In this document: piece after piece, positions 1 through 8,467 of the stretch
Numbering within the stretch: the first letter of the stretch is position 1
Layout: every line of letters begins with the position of its first letter
NCBI GenBank assembly: GCA_017623235.1
Contig: JAGAPN010000050.1
Coordinates: 1-64,000 of the forward strand
Direction: 5' to 3'
Length of the DNA stretch: 64,000 nucleotides
Source: Clostridia bacterium
Lineage (GTDB): Bacteria > Bacillota > Clostridia > Oscillospirales > Acutalibacteraceae
The notes under the pieces: model-generated
The model's database searches: none
What the model saw: the letters and a program-made list of their open reading frames with translations, nothing else
What the model was told of the DNA's origin: nothing
Program-made: the position numbers and the translations under genes

Positions 1-2
1 AG

Positions 3-995
3 GAATACACTCCCGACTTTTTGGTGCAGAAAAAGGTGAAAAACTACGGTGAAATGGCATTAACACAAGTGCAAGGCAGACACGAGCCGATTATAACCGT
101 TGAAGAATACGAAAGGGTGCAAAAAATTATGAAAAGCAAAACGGGAAAACTCAAGAATCCAACCACAGGAAGAAAGCTGACGGGCGTAACACCGCCTAAG
201 ACCGTATGGGGCAGACTGATGATCTGCTCCTGCGGCAGGCGGTTTAACCGCCGTAAATGGAGAACCAACGCTAACGGCGAAAAGTTCTTCGGCTATCAAT
301 GCTACGGCACAACGCAGACAGGCACTATCAAAAGTCGCCTAAAACGTGGACTACCCATTGACGGCATTTGTCAGTCGCCGATGATCGCTGAGTGGAAGCT
401 TCAGATGATGGCAAACTATATCTTCCGACACTTCCTTACCAATAAGCAAAAGGTATTGGAAATTGCAAACTCCTTGCTTGAAGAACATATCAGCGATACC
501 GAGGTGCAAGTACAAGACAATTCAAAGCTTATTGAGCAAAAGCAACGTGAGCTCGACAGAGCTAACACCAAGCGCAGAAACCTTGTAGATCTGCTCAGCA
601 ATTGTGATATTACCCGTGAGGACTATCAAGAAGCACGTGCCGATGTAGACAGGCAGATTGATAAGCTCAAGGCGGAGATCGAAGAACTGACACCGGTGGT
701 TGAGCCGACCGATGAGGACGAAATCGACTACGAAAGCAAAATCACTGTTCTTCGCTATGCCTTGGAGCAATACACTAATTTTGATACCGACGGCGATATC
801 CCTGAAAGCGTCATCGAAGCCTTTGTGGAGAAAATCGAGGTTTCAAAGGACTGCTTTAAGTGGTATCTTCGTGGTGACTTCGGCGGTGACTCTCCCATTC
901 CTATGAATGTGGAGGGCAACCGCAAGAAAGGGGCGACAATATCGCCCCAGTACATAATTCCCCCTGCAAACTTTGGCGACTCAGGCTGCAATTAA
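3..995 (+). CDS. Large serine recombinase, C-terminal part (5' end outside window)
   Basis: The reading frame is open to the left edge (residues EYTPDF precede the first possible internal TTG start at 21), so this is the 3' part of a longer gene whose catalytic serine domain is missing from the window. Visible in order: the end of the recombinase DNA-binding domain with the family-typical phrase GRHEPIITVEEYERVQ, a zinc beta-ribbon (CSC about residues 75-77, then later Cys residues), a long charged coiled coil (about 165-235) and a short C-terminal tail. This order is that of large serine recombinases of the TnpX, Tn4451 and integrative-element type, which excise and integrate DNA at att sites. 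A terminator follows closely. The next gene is an unrelated regulator, so the gene probably sits at the end of a mobile element. The family assignment is confident; activity is unknown. Confidence 0.9.
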   Translation, partial: EYTPDFLVQKKVKNYGEMALTQVQGRHEPIITVEEYERVQKIMKSKTGKLKNPTTGRKLTGVTPPKTVWGRLMICSCGRRFNRRKWRTNANGEKFFGYQCYGTTQTGTIKSRLKRGLPIDGICQSPMIAEWKLQMMANYIFRHFLTNKQKVLEIANSLLEEHISDTEVQVQDNSKLIEQKQRELDRANTKRRNLVDLLSNCDITREDYQEARADVDRQIDKLKAEIEELTPVVEPTDEDEIDYESKITVLRYALEQYTNFDTDGDIPESVIEAFVEKIEVSKDCFKWYLRGDFGGDSPIPMNVEGNRKKGATISPQYIIPPANFGDSGCN

Positions 996-1030
996 GGATA
1001 TGAAATAATCTATCCCAATAAACAATTTAT

Positions 1031-1060
1031 CCCCTCGGAGCAATCCGAGGGGATTTTTTG
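1031..1060 (+). terminator. Rho-independent terminator of the recombinase gene
   Basis: A 9-bp perfect stem (1031-1039 with 1044-1052) closes a GCAA tetraloop and is followed at once by a run of six T. It lies 36 bases after the recombinase stop codon. Confidence 0.9.
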
Positions 1061-1078
1061 AATATTATAAAAACAAAA

Positions 1079-1140
1079 AGCAGAAACGATTCGGCCGGGT
1101 CGGATAGGGCCGTATTTGTTTCTGCTTTTTTATATTTTTT
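1079..1140. terminator. Hairpin terminator behind the AraC gene (probably bidirectional)
   Basis: Arms at 1079-1088 and 1118-1127 are perfect complements, with an inner CGGCC/GGCCG stem. An A-rich flank on the left and a T-rich flank on the right let it work in both directions. It sits just 3' of the minus-strand AraC gene. Confidence 0.75.
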
Positions 1141-1141
1141 A

Positions 1142-2005
1142 TCAGTTTTTCAGTTGTTCTTTAAACTGCTGCGGGGTGATTTTAAAATATTTTTTGTAAA
1201 GTCTGAAAAAATTCGAATAATTATTAAAGCCCACGGTAAGGCTTGCCTCCTTAACCGAAACACCGCCACGGATAAGGTTGTTCGCCACATACAGCCTTCG
1301 GACTATGAGATAATCCCCGGGTGAAATTCCCACGTACTCTTTAAACAGATGCGAAAGATAATATTTTGAAAAATGAAATCTCTCGGCAAGCATATCCAGT
1401 GTCATTTCCTCGTTATAATGTCTGTTTAAGTAATCAATTATTTTATTTACCGTTTTATTGCTTGAATGGGTATTTGTATTCACTTCATCGGTATCCACGA
1501 TAAGATTTTTAAGCAGTGAAAGAAGCTCTATCGTTTTACAGTAAAGAAGAACGCTGTTTTCCTCCGAGTATTCCTTTGCAAGGAAAAGACACCTGTCCAT
1601 TAATTTATCAATTTGCAGTTTTTTGACGGTATCCGACAAAATAAGATTTCCCTTCCCCTTTGCTTTTCTTGCTATTGTTTCGAAGAAAACCTTACGCTCG
1701 ATATGGAAAGCATCAAAAAGCTCATCGCTTACGTGCAAAACTATCTTTTCCATATAGCAGTTATCTTTTCTCTCGGACACGTGCATCTCATCGGGGTTAA
1801 GAAGGACTATATCTCCTTCACATATATCATAGAGATTTCCCTCAATTCTTATCGAAGCCATACCTTTTCTGTAATATTCTATTATCAGGTCCTTGTCATA
1901 ATGCAAATACTGAAGGGTGGCGCCCACTCCCCTGACACCGTGGGAATGATGCACCTTTACGTGTGGATTTAAGTCGTAACATTCCTTTTTATAATCGGTT
2001 TGCAT
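1142..2005 (-). CDS. AraC-family transcriptional regulator with cupin sensor domain
   Basis: The N-terminal half (about residues 15-150) reads as a cupin-type sensor: a beta-rich stretch with GDIVLLNPDEMHV, a usual phrase in sugar-sensing AraC regulators. The C-terminal 100 residues hold two helix-turn-helix motifs (TLDMLAERFHFSKYYLSHLF, then a second with VGFNNYSNFFRLYKKYFKITP), the DNA-binding module of the family. I chose the ATG at 2005 because GAGGTGA ends 5 bases before it; the in-frame GTG at 2014 and ATG at 2011 overlap that site. The gene is divergent from the flavoprotein operon starting at 2140 and shares a 134-base promoter region with it, so it most likely controls that operon. 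The ligand is unknown. Confidence 0.92.
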   Translation of the reverse strand: MQTDYKKECYDLNPHVKVHHSHGVRGVGATLQYLHYDKDLIIEYYRKGMASIRIEGNLYDICEGDIVLLNPDEMHVSERKDNCYMEKIVLHVSDELFDAFHIERKVFFETIARKAKGKGNLILSDTVKKLQIDKLMDRCLFLAKEYSEENSVLLYCKTIELLSLLKNLIVDTDEVNTNTHSSNKTVNKIIDYLNRHYNEEMTLDMLAERFHFSKYYLSHLFKEYVGISPGDYLIVRRLYVANNLIRGGVSVKEASLTVGFNNYSNFFRLYKKYFKITPQQFKEQLKN

Positions 2006-2025
2006 TTTCATCACCTCACAGCAAT

Positions 2026-2054
2026 ATAGTACAACATATTCGCAAAAATAGCAA
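2026..2054 (-). promoter_or_regulatory. Probable promoter of the AraC gene
   Basis: On the minus strand there is a -35-like TTGCTA (2049-2054), a 17-base spacer and a -10-like TACTAT (2026-2031), each matching consensus at four of six positions. It lies 20 bases upstream of the chosen start. Confidence 0.4.
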
Positions 2055-2077
2055 TAGTATATTAAAGAGTGAGATTA

Positions 2078-2123
2078 TATAATAGAATTGTAATTGTATA
2101 GCAATTATATATTTCTATATAAT
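2078..2123 (+). promoter_or_regulatory. Promoter/operator region of the flavoprotein operon
   Basis: Two TATAAT boxes are present (2078-2083 and 2118-2123). Between them lies an inverted repeat TAATTG-5-CAATTA (2091-2107). The 3' TATAAT has a TTGTAT 18 bases upstream, but transcription from it would start almost on the ribosome binding site, so the 5' box, with a weak -35, is the likelier one. A weak -35 beside an inverted repeat fits activation by the divergent AraC protein. This is inference from motif inspection. Confidence 0.4.
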
Positions 2124-2139
2124 ATCGGGAGGAATTGTA

Positions 2140-3393
2140 ATGAAGGATTTCAGCTATCCTGTCGTTGTTGTCGGCGGAGGTCCCGCAGGTATGGCAGCGG
2201 CAATTTCAGCAAAAGAAAACGGTGCCGAAAAGGTTCTCGTCATTGAGCGTGAGAATCGACTCGGCGGCATCTTAAAGCAATGTATCCACGCAGGCTTTGG
2301 TCTTCAGTATTTCGGTGAAGAGCTTTCAGGCCCTGAATACGCCGAAAGATTTGCGGTAAAGGCAAAAGAGGCAGGCATTGAGTTTATGCTTGATACCACT
2401 GCTCTTGAAATCCGTGAGCAGACACTCGTTTGCGTTAACACCACCGGTGTTTTACACATTAATTTCGGCGCACTCGTTCTCGCTATGGGTTGCCGTGAGC
2501 GTACCCGTGCCAACCTCGTGATTCCCGGAAGCCGTGCAGCAGGCATCTACTCTGCCGGTACCGCACAGAAGCTTATCAACATCTACGGCCACAAGGTTGG
2601 TAAAGAGGTTGTTATCCTGGGTAGCGGCGATATCGGTATGATTATGGCAAGACGCCTTACCCTGGGCGGCGCCAAGGTTAAGGCGGTTGTTGAAATTATG
2701 CCCTACCTTGCAGGTCTTGCCCGTAACAAGGCACAGTGTCTTGACGACTTTGACATTCCCCTGCTCCTTTCTCACACCGTTGTAGATATTACGGGTGTTG
2801 ACCGAGTAGAAAGCGTTACTATCGCTCCTGTTGACGAAAACCGCAAGCCCATTATGGAAAAGGCAGAGGTTATCGACTGCGACACAATTCTTTTATCGGT
2901 TGGTCTTATCCCCGAAAACGAGCTTACAAGAAGCGCTGACGTTACCCTCTCCGGCATTACAAAGGGCGCGGTTGTTAACCAGTACAAGCAGACCGATAAG
3001 CCTTACATCTTTGCTTGCGGAAACGTACTTCACGTTAACGACCTTGTCGACCACGTAAGCCACGAGAGTGAGGATGCAGGTAAATACGCAGCTATGTATG
3101 CCGCAGGCAAGCTTCCCACTGTTGACCAGATTGAGGTTGCCCCCGGTGAAGGCGTCCGTTACGTATGCCCTCAGAAGGCTTCTCCCGCAGATATGCCTAT
3201 CGACCTCTACTTCCGTACCGCTGCTCCCGGCAGAAACACCACTCTTACCGTTTCTGATGATAACGGCGTGCTTATTACCAAAAAGCTTCTTGTTACCACA
3301 CCCGGCACTATCGAGAAGATGACCATTCCTGCCGACAAGGCAAAGAACATTTCGGGCAAAATTGTTGTTACCGCAGTACATAAGGAGGCTTAA
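2140..3393 (+). CDS. NAD(P)/FAD-dependent oxidoreductase (GlpB-like flavoprotein subunit)
   Basis: A pyridine nucleotide-disulphide oxidoreductase-type flavoprotein. The N-terminal FAD Rossmann motif GGGPAG is at residues 11-16, followed by CIHAGFG. A second dinucleotide-binding motif (GSGDIG) is near residue 165, for NAD(P), and a third conserved FAD segment (IFACGNVLHVNDLVD) is near 290. The C-terminal 90 residues form a beta-rich tail. This protein, a DUF1667 protein and a GlpA-like FAD enzyme form a conserved three-gene set in Clostridia and Thermotoga. It is regarded as an anaerobic glycerol-3-phosphate or related hydroxy-acid dehydrogenase, with this subunit passing electrons to or from NAD(P). 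GGGAGG stands 7 bases before the ATG, and the stop overlaps the next start by one base. The substrate is not proven by sequence. Confidence 0.9.
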   Translation: MKDFSYPVVVVGGGPAGMAAAISAKENGAEKVLVIERENRLGGILKQCIHAGFGLQYFGEELSGPEYAERFAVKAKEAGIEFMLDTTALEIREQTLVCVNTTGVLHINFGALVLAMGCRERTRANLVIPGSRAAGIYSAGTAQKLINIYGHKVGKEVVILGSGDIGMIMARRLTLGGAKVKAVVEIMPYLAGLARNKAQCLDDFDIPLLLSHTVVDITGVDRVESVTIAPVDENRKPIMEKAEVIDCDTILLSVGLIPENELTRSADVTLSGITKGAVVNQYKQTDKPYIFACGNVLHVNDLVDHVSHESEDAGKYAAMYAAGKLPTVDQIEVAPGEGVRYVCPQKASPADMPIDLYFRTAAPGRNTTLTVSDDNGVLITKKLLVTTPGTIEKMTIPADKAKNISGKIVVTAVHKEA

Positions 3394-3752
3394 TGGATAT
3401 GAAAAAGATAGTTATTTGTACCGTATGCCCTAACGGCTGCGAAATTACGGTTGATTACACCACCCGTGAGGATGCTGTTGTCACCGGCTACACCTGTAAA
3501 AGAGGTATCCCCTACGCAATCAATGAGTGCTTCGAGCCTATGCGTACCTTTACCTCCAGCGTTAAGATTAACGGCTCTGACAGACGTGTTTTACCCGTTA
3601 AAACAAGTGGTCCTATTCCCAAGGCTCGCCTTATGGATGCTGCCGAGGCTCTTAAAGCCATTGAGCTTACCGTTCCTGTTAAAATGGGCGATGTAATTGT
3701 AGAAAATTTCCTTGATACAGGGGTAAACCTCGTATCTGCAATGTCGCTTTAA
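3393..3752 (+). CDS. DUF1667 protein, small iron-sulphur-type electron carrier
   Basis: A 119-residue protein with a cysteine pattern C9-x2-C12-x3-C16 and C35, within ICTVCPNGCEI and GYTCKRG, which looks like ligation of one metal or Fe-S cluster. DUF1667 proteins occur almost only between or beside the two flavoproteins seen here. The inferred role is electron transfer between the two flavin subunits of an anaerobic dehydrogenase complex in the cytoplasm. AAGGAGG lies 4 bases before the ATG, and the A of the ATG is the last base of the previous stop codon, so translation is coupled. The cluster type cannot be read from sequence. Confidence 0.88.
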   Translation: MDMKKIVICTVCPNGCEITVDYTTREDAVVTGYTCKRGIPYAINECFEPMRTFTSSVKINGSDRRVLPVKTSGPIPKARLMDAAEALKAIELTVPVKMGDVIVENFLDTGVNLVSAMSL

Positions 3753-3766
3753 GGAGGATAAACACA

Positions 3767-5197
3767 ATGAATAAATCTGATGTTTTAATTATCGGTGCCG
3801 GCGCAGTTGGTTGCGCCCTTGCACGTGAGCTTTCAAAATACAATCTCTCGGTTACCGTCGTAGATAAGAACGATGACGTTGGCGGAGATGCTTCCAAGTC
3901 TAACAGCGGACTTTTCTCCACCTCTGCTACCATGCCTGTCGGCACCCTTGAGTGCAGGCTTCGTACCATTGCACACAGTATGATAATGAATGTTTGTAAA
4001 GAGCTTGACGTTCCCGTAATCGAGTGCGGAAGTATTGCTCCTATTCTTTATCCCGACCAGCTTGAAACCGCAAAGGGTCTTACCGAGCGTGCTTTCCAAA
4101 ACGGCGTTTACGACTATGAAATTCTTCCTGCAAAGGATATTTTAGAGTTAGAGCCCACCCTTAATCCCGAAATTCTGGGCGGTATTTACAGCCCCAGAGA
4201 CAGACAGGCTAACCAGTTTATCTTTGTTTCGGCTCTTGCTGAAAACGCAGCCGAAAACGGCGTTGAGTTTGTTCTCGACTGCCCCGTTACAGGTATGGAC
4301 GTTAAGGACGGCAAGATTTATGCCGTTCACACCCCCAAGGGTGATTTCTCGGCTACCTGGGTTATCAACGCTGCAGGACTTCACTGTGATGAAATTTCCG
4401 ATATGGTTGGCGAGTGCGACTTTAAGATTAACCCCAGAAAGGGCGAATTCTACGTATTCTCCCACGATACTCCCGTAAAGGTTTCTCACATTATTTCTTC
4501 CGTTCCCTCCCCCAAGACCAGAGGCGTGCTTGTAATCCCCACTGTTGATAACAATATGCTTGTTGGCCCCACCGCTGATGACGTTGAGGATAAGACCGAC
4601 GTTAAGACCACCTCAGGCGGTCTTGCCAGCATTAAGGCGCAGGCACTTAATATGGTGCCCGGACTTCGCTTTGAAGACACCATTACCCAGTTCGTAGGCG
4701 TTCGCGCCGCAAGAACTCCCGAGGGCTATGATATCCGCTTCTCCGAAAAGGTGCCCGGTTTCATTGGTATTTCGGGTGTTCGTTCAACAGGACTTACCGC
4801 CAGCATCGGTATTGCATTTTACGTTGTTCACGGAATGAAGGAAGCCGGCCTTGAGCTTGTTCGCAAGGAAGGCTGGAAGCGTACCCGCAAGGGCATCGTT
4901 CGTTTTGCTGACGCTACTGATGCCGAAAAGGACGCACTTATTGCAGAGAACCCCCTCTACGGTAAGATTGTTTGCCGCTGCGAGCAGGTTACCGAGGCCG
5001 AAATTCTTCAGGCTATCAACAGACCCGTTGGAGCCAAAACCATGGATGCTATTAAGCGCCGTGTTCGTGCAGGAATGGGCCGTTGCCAGGGCGGCTTCTG
5101 CGGACCTACCGTAATTGAAATTCTTGCCCGTGAGCTTGGCATTCCCGAGGAAGAGGTAAGAAAGCGTGGCTCCAAGGCCTTTATGCTTGATAAATAA
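3767..5197 (+). CDS. FAD-dependent dehydrogenase with C-terminal BFD [2Fe-2S] domain (GlpA-like)
   Basis: A DAO-superfamily flavoenzyme. FAD motif GAGAVG is at residues 11-16, followed by the conserved SNSGLF loop, and the substrate-domain phrase NPRKGEFYVF is near 225. The C-terminal 75 residues carry a BFD-type cluster motif C403-x-C405-x34-C440-x4-C445, the arrangement known for [2Fe-2S] domains in GlpA and related dehydrogenases. It is probably the catalytic subunit, oxidising glycerol-3-phosphate or a similar hydroxy-compound and passing electrons through the cluster to the partner flavoprotein. It follows the DUF1667 gene by 14 bases with AAGGAGG in the gap. The three genes make one unit controlled from 2.1 kb. 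The exact substrate is open. Confidence 0.9.
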   Translation: MNKSDVLIIGAGAVGCALARELSKYNLSVTVVDKNDDVGGDASKSNSGLFSTSATMPVGTLECRLRTIAHSMIMNVCKELDVPVIECGSIAPILYPDQLETAKGLTERAFQNGVYDYEILPAKDILELEPTLNPEILGGIYSPRDRQANQFIFVSALAENAAENGVEFVLDCPVTGMDVKDGKIYAVHTPKGDFSATWVINAAGLHCDEISDMVGECDFKINPRKGEFYVFSHDTPVKVSHIISSVPSPKTRGVLVIPTVDNNMLVGPTADDVEDKTDVKTTSGGLASIKAQALNMVPGLRFEDTITQFVGVRAARTPEGYDIRFSEKVPGFIGISGVRSTGLTASIGIAFYVVHGMKEAGLELVRKEGWKRTRKGIVRFADATDAEKDALIAENPLYGKIVCRCEQVTEAEILQAINRPVGAKTMDAIKRRVRAGMGRCQGGFCGPTVIEILARELGIPEEEVRKRGSKAFMLDK

Positions 5198-5203
5198 TCG
5201 GAT

Positions 5204-6193
5204 ATGAAAGCATTAAACTTTGAACAAATAAAAAAGCTTGTTCACGGTGCAGCCTACATAGAGGAAGGAGATGGAGCCATCTCCTTCTTCCGTTTTACAA
5301 AGGAACAGCAGGAGCTTTATAAAACCGTTTCTCAAGACTTTTATACTAAGTGCTTTGCAACCTCGGGTATCAGCCTTGAATTTGAGACCGACAGCGAAAA
5401 TCTCGGCCTCTCGGTTTCGGTTACTCGCGGCAGCTCTCGCACCTATTTCACACATAGCATATTTGTAAACGGCGAACGCATCGGTGAGCTTTCGGGAGAT
5501 ATAGGCAATACCGAAAATGCGAAATTCAAGAAATATTTCAAGCTCGGCGTCGGAATGAAAACTGTATGTATTCTTTTCCCCTGGTCGGTTGCCTCAAGCC
5601 TTTTAGGCCTTGAAACAGATGATAACGCTATTCTCTATCCTATAGAAAAGAAGCGGAAAATTCTTATGTTCGGCGATTCAATAACCCAGGGCTATGATGC
5701 CTCAAGCCCCGAGCTTTCATACGCTGCTCAAATATCGAGAAATTTGGATGCAGAGGCTCTCAATAAGGGTATTGCAGGCGAACAGTTCTTTGCAAGGCTG
5801 ACCGAAAGCGGAGAAAATTTCTTCCCCGAGCTTATAACTGTTGTCTACGGCACAAACGATTGGCGCCACAGCACCAGGGAAAAATTTGAAAAGGAATGTA
5901 AGGCCTTTTTTACAAATCTTAGAAAGAACTATCCCGACGTAAAGATAGTTGCCGTTACTCCCCTTTGGCGTGTGGATATTGAAAACCGCCAGGAATTCGG
6001 AGAGCCCCTCCGCTTTATTTCGAACTATATAAAGCAGGTATGCGACTCTATTCCAAATACGGCTGTAATTGACGGCTTCGACCTTGTTCCCCATAATACC
6101 GAGCTTTATCAAACCGACGGCGTTCATCCCATTGACTCAGGCTTTATGCACTACGGCCGCAATCTGTTAAAAGAACTTATAAAGCTTATTTAA
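5204..6193 (+). CDS. SGNH/GDSL-family hydrolase (esterase), two-domain
   Basis: The C-terminal half is an SGNH hydrolase: block I GDSITQGYD with nucleophile Ser159, a Gly in NKGIAG (block II), Asn218 in GTND (block III), and Asp305/His308 in DGVHP (block V). The N-terminal 150 residues form a separate beta-rich domain, as in carbohydrate-active esterases of the SsfX3 type. It likely removes acyl or acetyl groups from a sugar. There is no signal peptide, so it acts in the cytoplasm. The start is 6 bases after the preceding stop without a clear Shine-Dalgarno, so translation probably depends on coupling. A strong bidirectional terminator follows. Its place with the dehydrogenase genes suggests that it releases the compound they oxidise; this is inference. 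Confidence 0.87.
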   Translation: MKALNFEQIKKLVHGAAYIEEGDGAISFFRFTKEQQELYKTVSQDFYTKCFATSGISLEFETDSENLGLSVSVTRGSSRTYFTHSIFVNGERIGELSGDIGNTENAKFKKYFKLGVGMKTVCILFPWSVASSLLGLETDDNAILYPIEKKRKILMFGDSITQGYDASSPELSYAAQISRNLDAEALNKGIAGEQFFARLTESGENFFPELITVVYGTNDWRHSTREKFEKECKAFFTNLRKNYPDVKIVAVTPLWRVDIENRQEFGEPLRFISNYIKQVCDSIPNTAVIDGFDLVPHNTELYQTDGVHPIDSGFMHYGRNLLKELIKLI

Positions 6194-6195
6194 AA

Positions 6196-6240
6196 AAAGA
6201 CCGAAAATGGTATTTCTCCATTTTCGGTCCTTTTTTTATT
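6196..6240. terminator. Bidirectional terminator between converging operons
   Basis: A 12-bp perfect stem (6199-6210 with 6218-6229), 7-base loop, A-run to the left and T-run to the right. It ends both the plus-strand operon and the minus-strand operon that meet here. Confidence 0.93.
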
Positions 6241-7222
6241 TTATTTTATAATCTCAAAGCCGCGTCCTTCAAGGTCTATTGTAAACTCGTCGCATTCTCT
6301 GAGAGTGAGTTTTCCCTCCTCGTCTATTTCCACAAGAGAGAAATAATGTGAGGAGTTTTCATATTTGAAATCATTGAGATTTTTTCCGTCCCATTGATTT
6401 CCGCCCCAGCGGTCGCCGATATAAACGTACTGTTTTGCACCGTTTACTTCAAGGGTCAAAACGGCTGTGGGCTGACTGTGATAGGTTGTATCATCACCGA
6501 ACGCACTGATTGGTGCCCACACATTTAGAAGGCTGTCAGAACAGGAATAACCTCCGAGGTTGGGCTTCCATCCCGTACAGGCAGAGGTCAGCATATAAAT
6601 CATATCCTTGTGCCAAAACAGCGCAGGTGCTTCACGGCTCTGACCTTCGAAAAGCATATTGACACGTTCGGTCACACCCATATAGTCATCGGTAAGACGA
6701 TAAATATGCAGGTCCTTATTGAAATTTGAGGCCGAGATAAAGTACATATCCCCTTCAAACTCGAAAACGTTGCAATCTCTTGACATATATCCAAAGGGTC
6801 TGAAATAGCCGTGATATGTAAATTCGCCGTCGGGGGTATCAGAGGAAGCAAGAGCAATCGCAGCCTCGCTGTAATCCTTGCCGTTTTCATAATGCGCCCA
6901 CATAACGTATTTTTTTTGTAGTCTTGTTATAGACTATTTTCGGTCTTTCAATATTTACCTTTTTTCCTTCGTTTGTAAGGTTCATATTACCCTCAAGGCC
7001 TATATCCGAAACCGCAGAGTCGGTAGTAAGAATATTTCTCCTGAACTCCCAGTTTACAAGGTCCTTTGATGCGTAACAGCTTACGTAAGCATTACCCTCG
7101 CGGTTTTCACCATACCAATAATAAAGCTCGCCGAACTTTACAATATGTCCGCCGTGAGAATGAATTACATTTCCATTGGTATCAAACCAATCTATACCAT
7201 TTTTGAAAACTTTCTTTTCCAA
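6241..7222 (-). pseudogene. GH43-family glycosidase, split by a one-base frameshift in an A8 run
   Basis: Two adjacent frames (7222 to about 6905, then about 6920 to 6241) join into one GH43 protein of about 326 residues. The first part has the family opening (FDTNGNVIHSHGGHIV, YYWYGEN, YASKDLVNWEF, ERPKIVYN). The second continues with the expected MWAHYENG, GYMSRDCNVF, YFISASN, LHIYRLTDDY. The join lies at eight A on the coding strand (complement of T 6910-6917); seven A would restore TKKYVMWAHY. The start is TTG at 7222 with AAAGGAG 7 bases before it. The closest families by eye are the exo-beta-1,3-galactanase-like GH43 subfamilies. There is no signal peptide, so it would be cytoplasmic. 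The shift may be real, phase-variable through polymerase slippage, or a sequencing error. Confidence 0.8.
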
Positions 7223-7234
7223 GGTAACTCTCCT

Positions 7235-8452
7235 TTAAAATTCCTCAATAATCTCTTCGCCGTTCAGCCATGCCTTGATGTTTAAAGAGAGCAGATTCCA
7301 GTTTTGGAAACCGGGATTCATAATCGGCATACCGCTTTCAGGGTCATAGTATTCGTGAAGCTCGCCGCTGTCGGTTATATCCTTTTCAAACAACTGAACC
7401 GTCTTTATGCCGAGCTCTCTCGCCTCTTCGTTAAACCCGTATTTTACCAGACCTCTGAAAACGAGATAATTGGAAATACCCCAGACGGGTCCAAGCCAGC
7501 AGGACGGATTGCCCGACTTCTTTATACAATACATCTTCTCATATTTTGAAAGACTGCGAACACCGAAGGGCGCCCAAAAGCCATTTTCGTCAATAAGATT
7601 TTCTTTAACAATTCTTTCGGCCTGTTCGGGCGTGGCAACTCCGCTCCACAGAGCCAAGAAGCTGGACCAGCAACCGATTCTCTGAATGATACAATCCCAA
7701 TGTCTTGGTGCGCCCGAGTGTAGCGGCTTATCGGGATTTACAGGCAAGAGATTCAGGTCTACGCTATAGTAATTGCCGTCCTTTTCATCCCAACAATGCG
7801 TTCTGATAGCGCCGAGCAGATTTTCTGCCTCTGTCTTATATCCCTTGACGTCGACACCAAGCAAATCGCCTATATAGCAAAGGGCGGTCAGCTCTTTATA
7901 CATAAAGCAGTTAAGATAGATAGAGGCCGAGCTTCTGTAAGGACGGTAGAAGGTGGAGGGGTCGTTATCAACACCGATAGCATTGTCGTCAATCCAAAAA
8001 TAAAGTCCCGTAGGCTCGTGTCTGCACTTTACAATATAGTAATCCAAAAACTTGCAAAGCTCTGTGAAATATGGTCTTAACCATTCGGCATCGTCGCCGT
8101 ATTTTTTGACTATAAAGGCGGCGTGCTGAGCAAGACAGGGCTTATGTATATTGGTCTCTCCCCATTTTTCATAGTCTTCCTTAGAATATTTTGAGGTCAT
8201 ATAAATGGGGATTCTGCCCTTCGAGTCCATAGAGTCGAGGAAGTTAAGAATACAACCTGTTTCATACTCCTTTATATCCTCTGTAACAAACTGACTGAGT
8301 GCTATATCTGTAAGCCAGCTATCCCAATCCCAAAGGGTATTGCTGTATACACTTCCAGGGACAATGAATTTGTGATTTAAGCTGCCCGCAGGCTCTCTGA
8401 ACATCTTTTTATAATTTTTCAGAGCATATTCGAGAATAATATTGTCTGACAT
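7235..8452 (-). CDS. Trehalase/GH63-like (alpha/alpha)6-barrel glycoside hydrolase
   Basis: A 405-residue helical protein. WDWDSW (41-46), the pair of repeated Trp- and Tyr-rich helices, GAPRHWDC, a GLWGP-like loop (SCWLGPVWGISNYLVFRGL) and the closing ELHEYYDPESG...NPGFQNWN are typical of trehalase (GH37), GH63 and mannosylglycerate-hydrolase-like enzymes. It is expected to cleave an alpha-glycoside in the cytoplasm; the sugar cannot be told. CGGAGG stands 8 bases before the ATG. It lies 15 bases after the isomerase gene and 12 bases before the GH43 gene in one operon. Confidence 0.82.
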   Translation of the reverse strand: MSDNIILEYALKNYKKMFREPAGSLNHKFIVPGSVYSNTLWDWDSWLTDIALSQFVTEDIKEYETGCILNFLDSMDSKGRIPIYMTSKYSKEDYEKWGETNIHKPCLAQHAAFIVKKYGDDAEWLRPYFTELCKFLDYYIVKCRHEPTGLYFWIDDNAIGVDNDPSTFYRPYRSSASIYLNCFMYKELTALCYIGDLLGVDVKGYKTEAENLLGAIRTHCWDEKDGNYYSVDLNLLPVNPDKPLHSGAPRHWDCIIQRIGCWSSFLALWSGVATPEQAERIVKENLIDENGFWAPFGVRSLSKYEKMYCIKKSGNPSCWLGPVWGISNYLVFRGLVKYGFNEEARELGIKTVQLFEKDITDSGELHEYYDPESGMPIMNPGFQNWNLLSLNIKAWLNGEEIIEEF

Positions 8453-8467
8453 ATTAAAATCCTCCGC

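Noticed and set aside
2118..2123. Second TATAAT as the main promoter of the flavoprotein operon
   Set aside because: Transcription would begin at the ribosome binding site itself, leaving almost no leader, so the upstream box is preferred.
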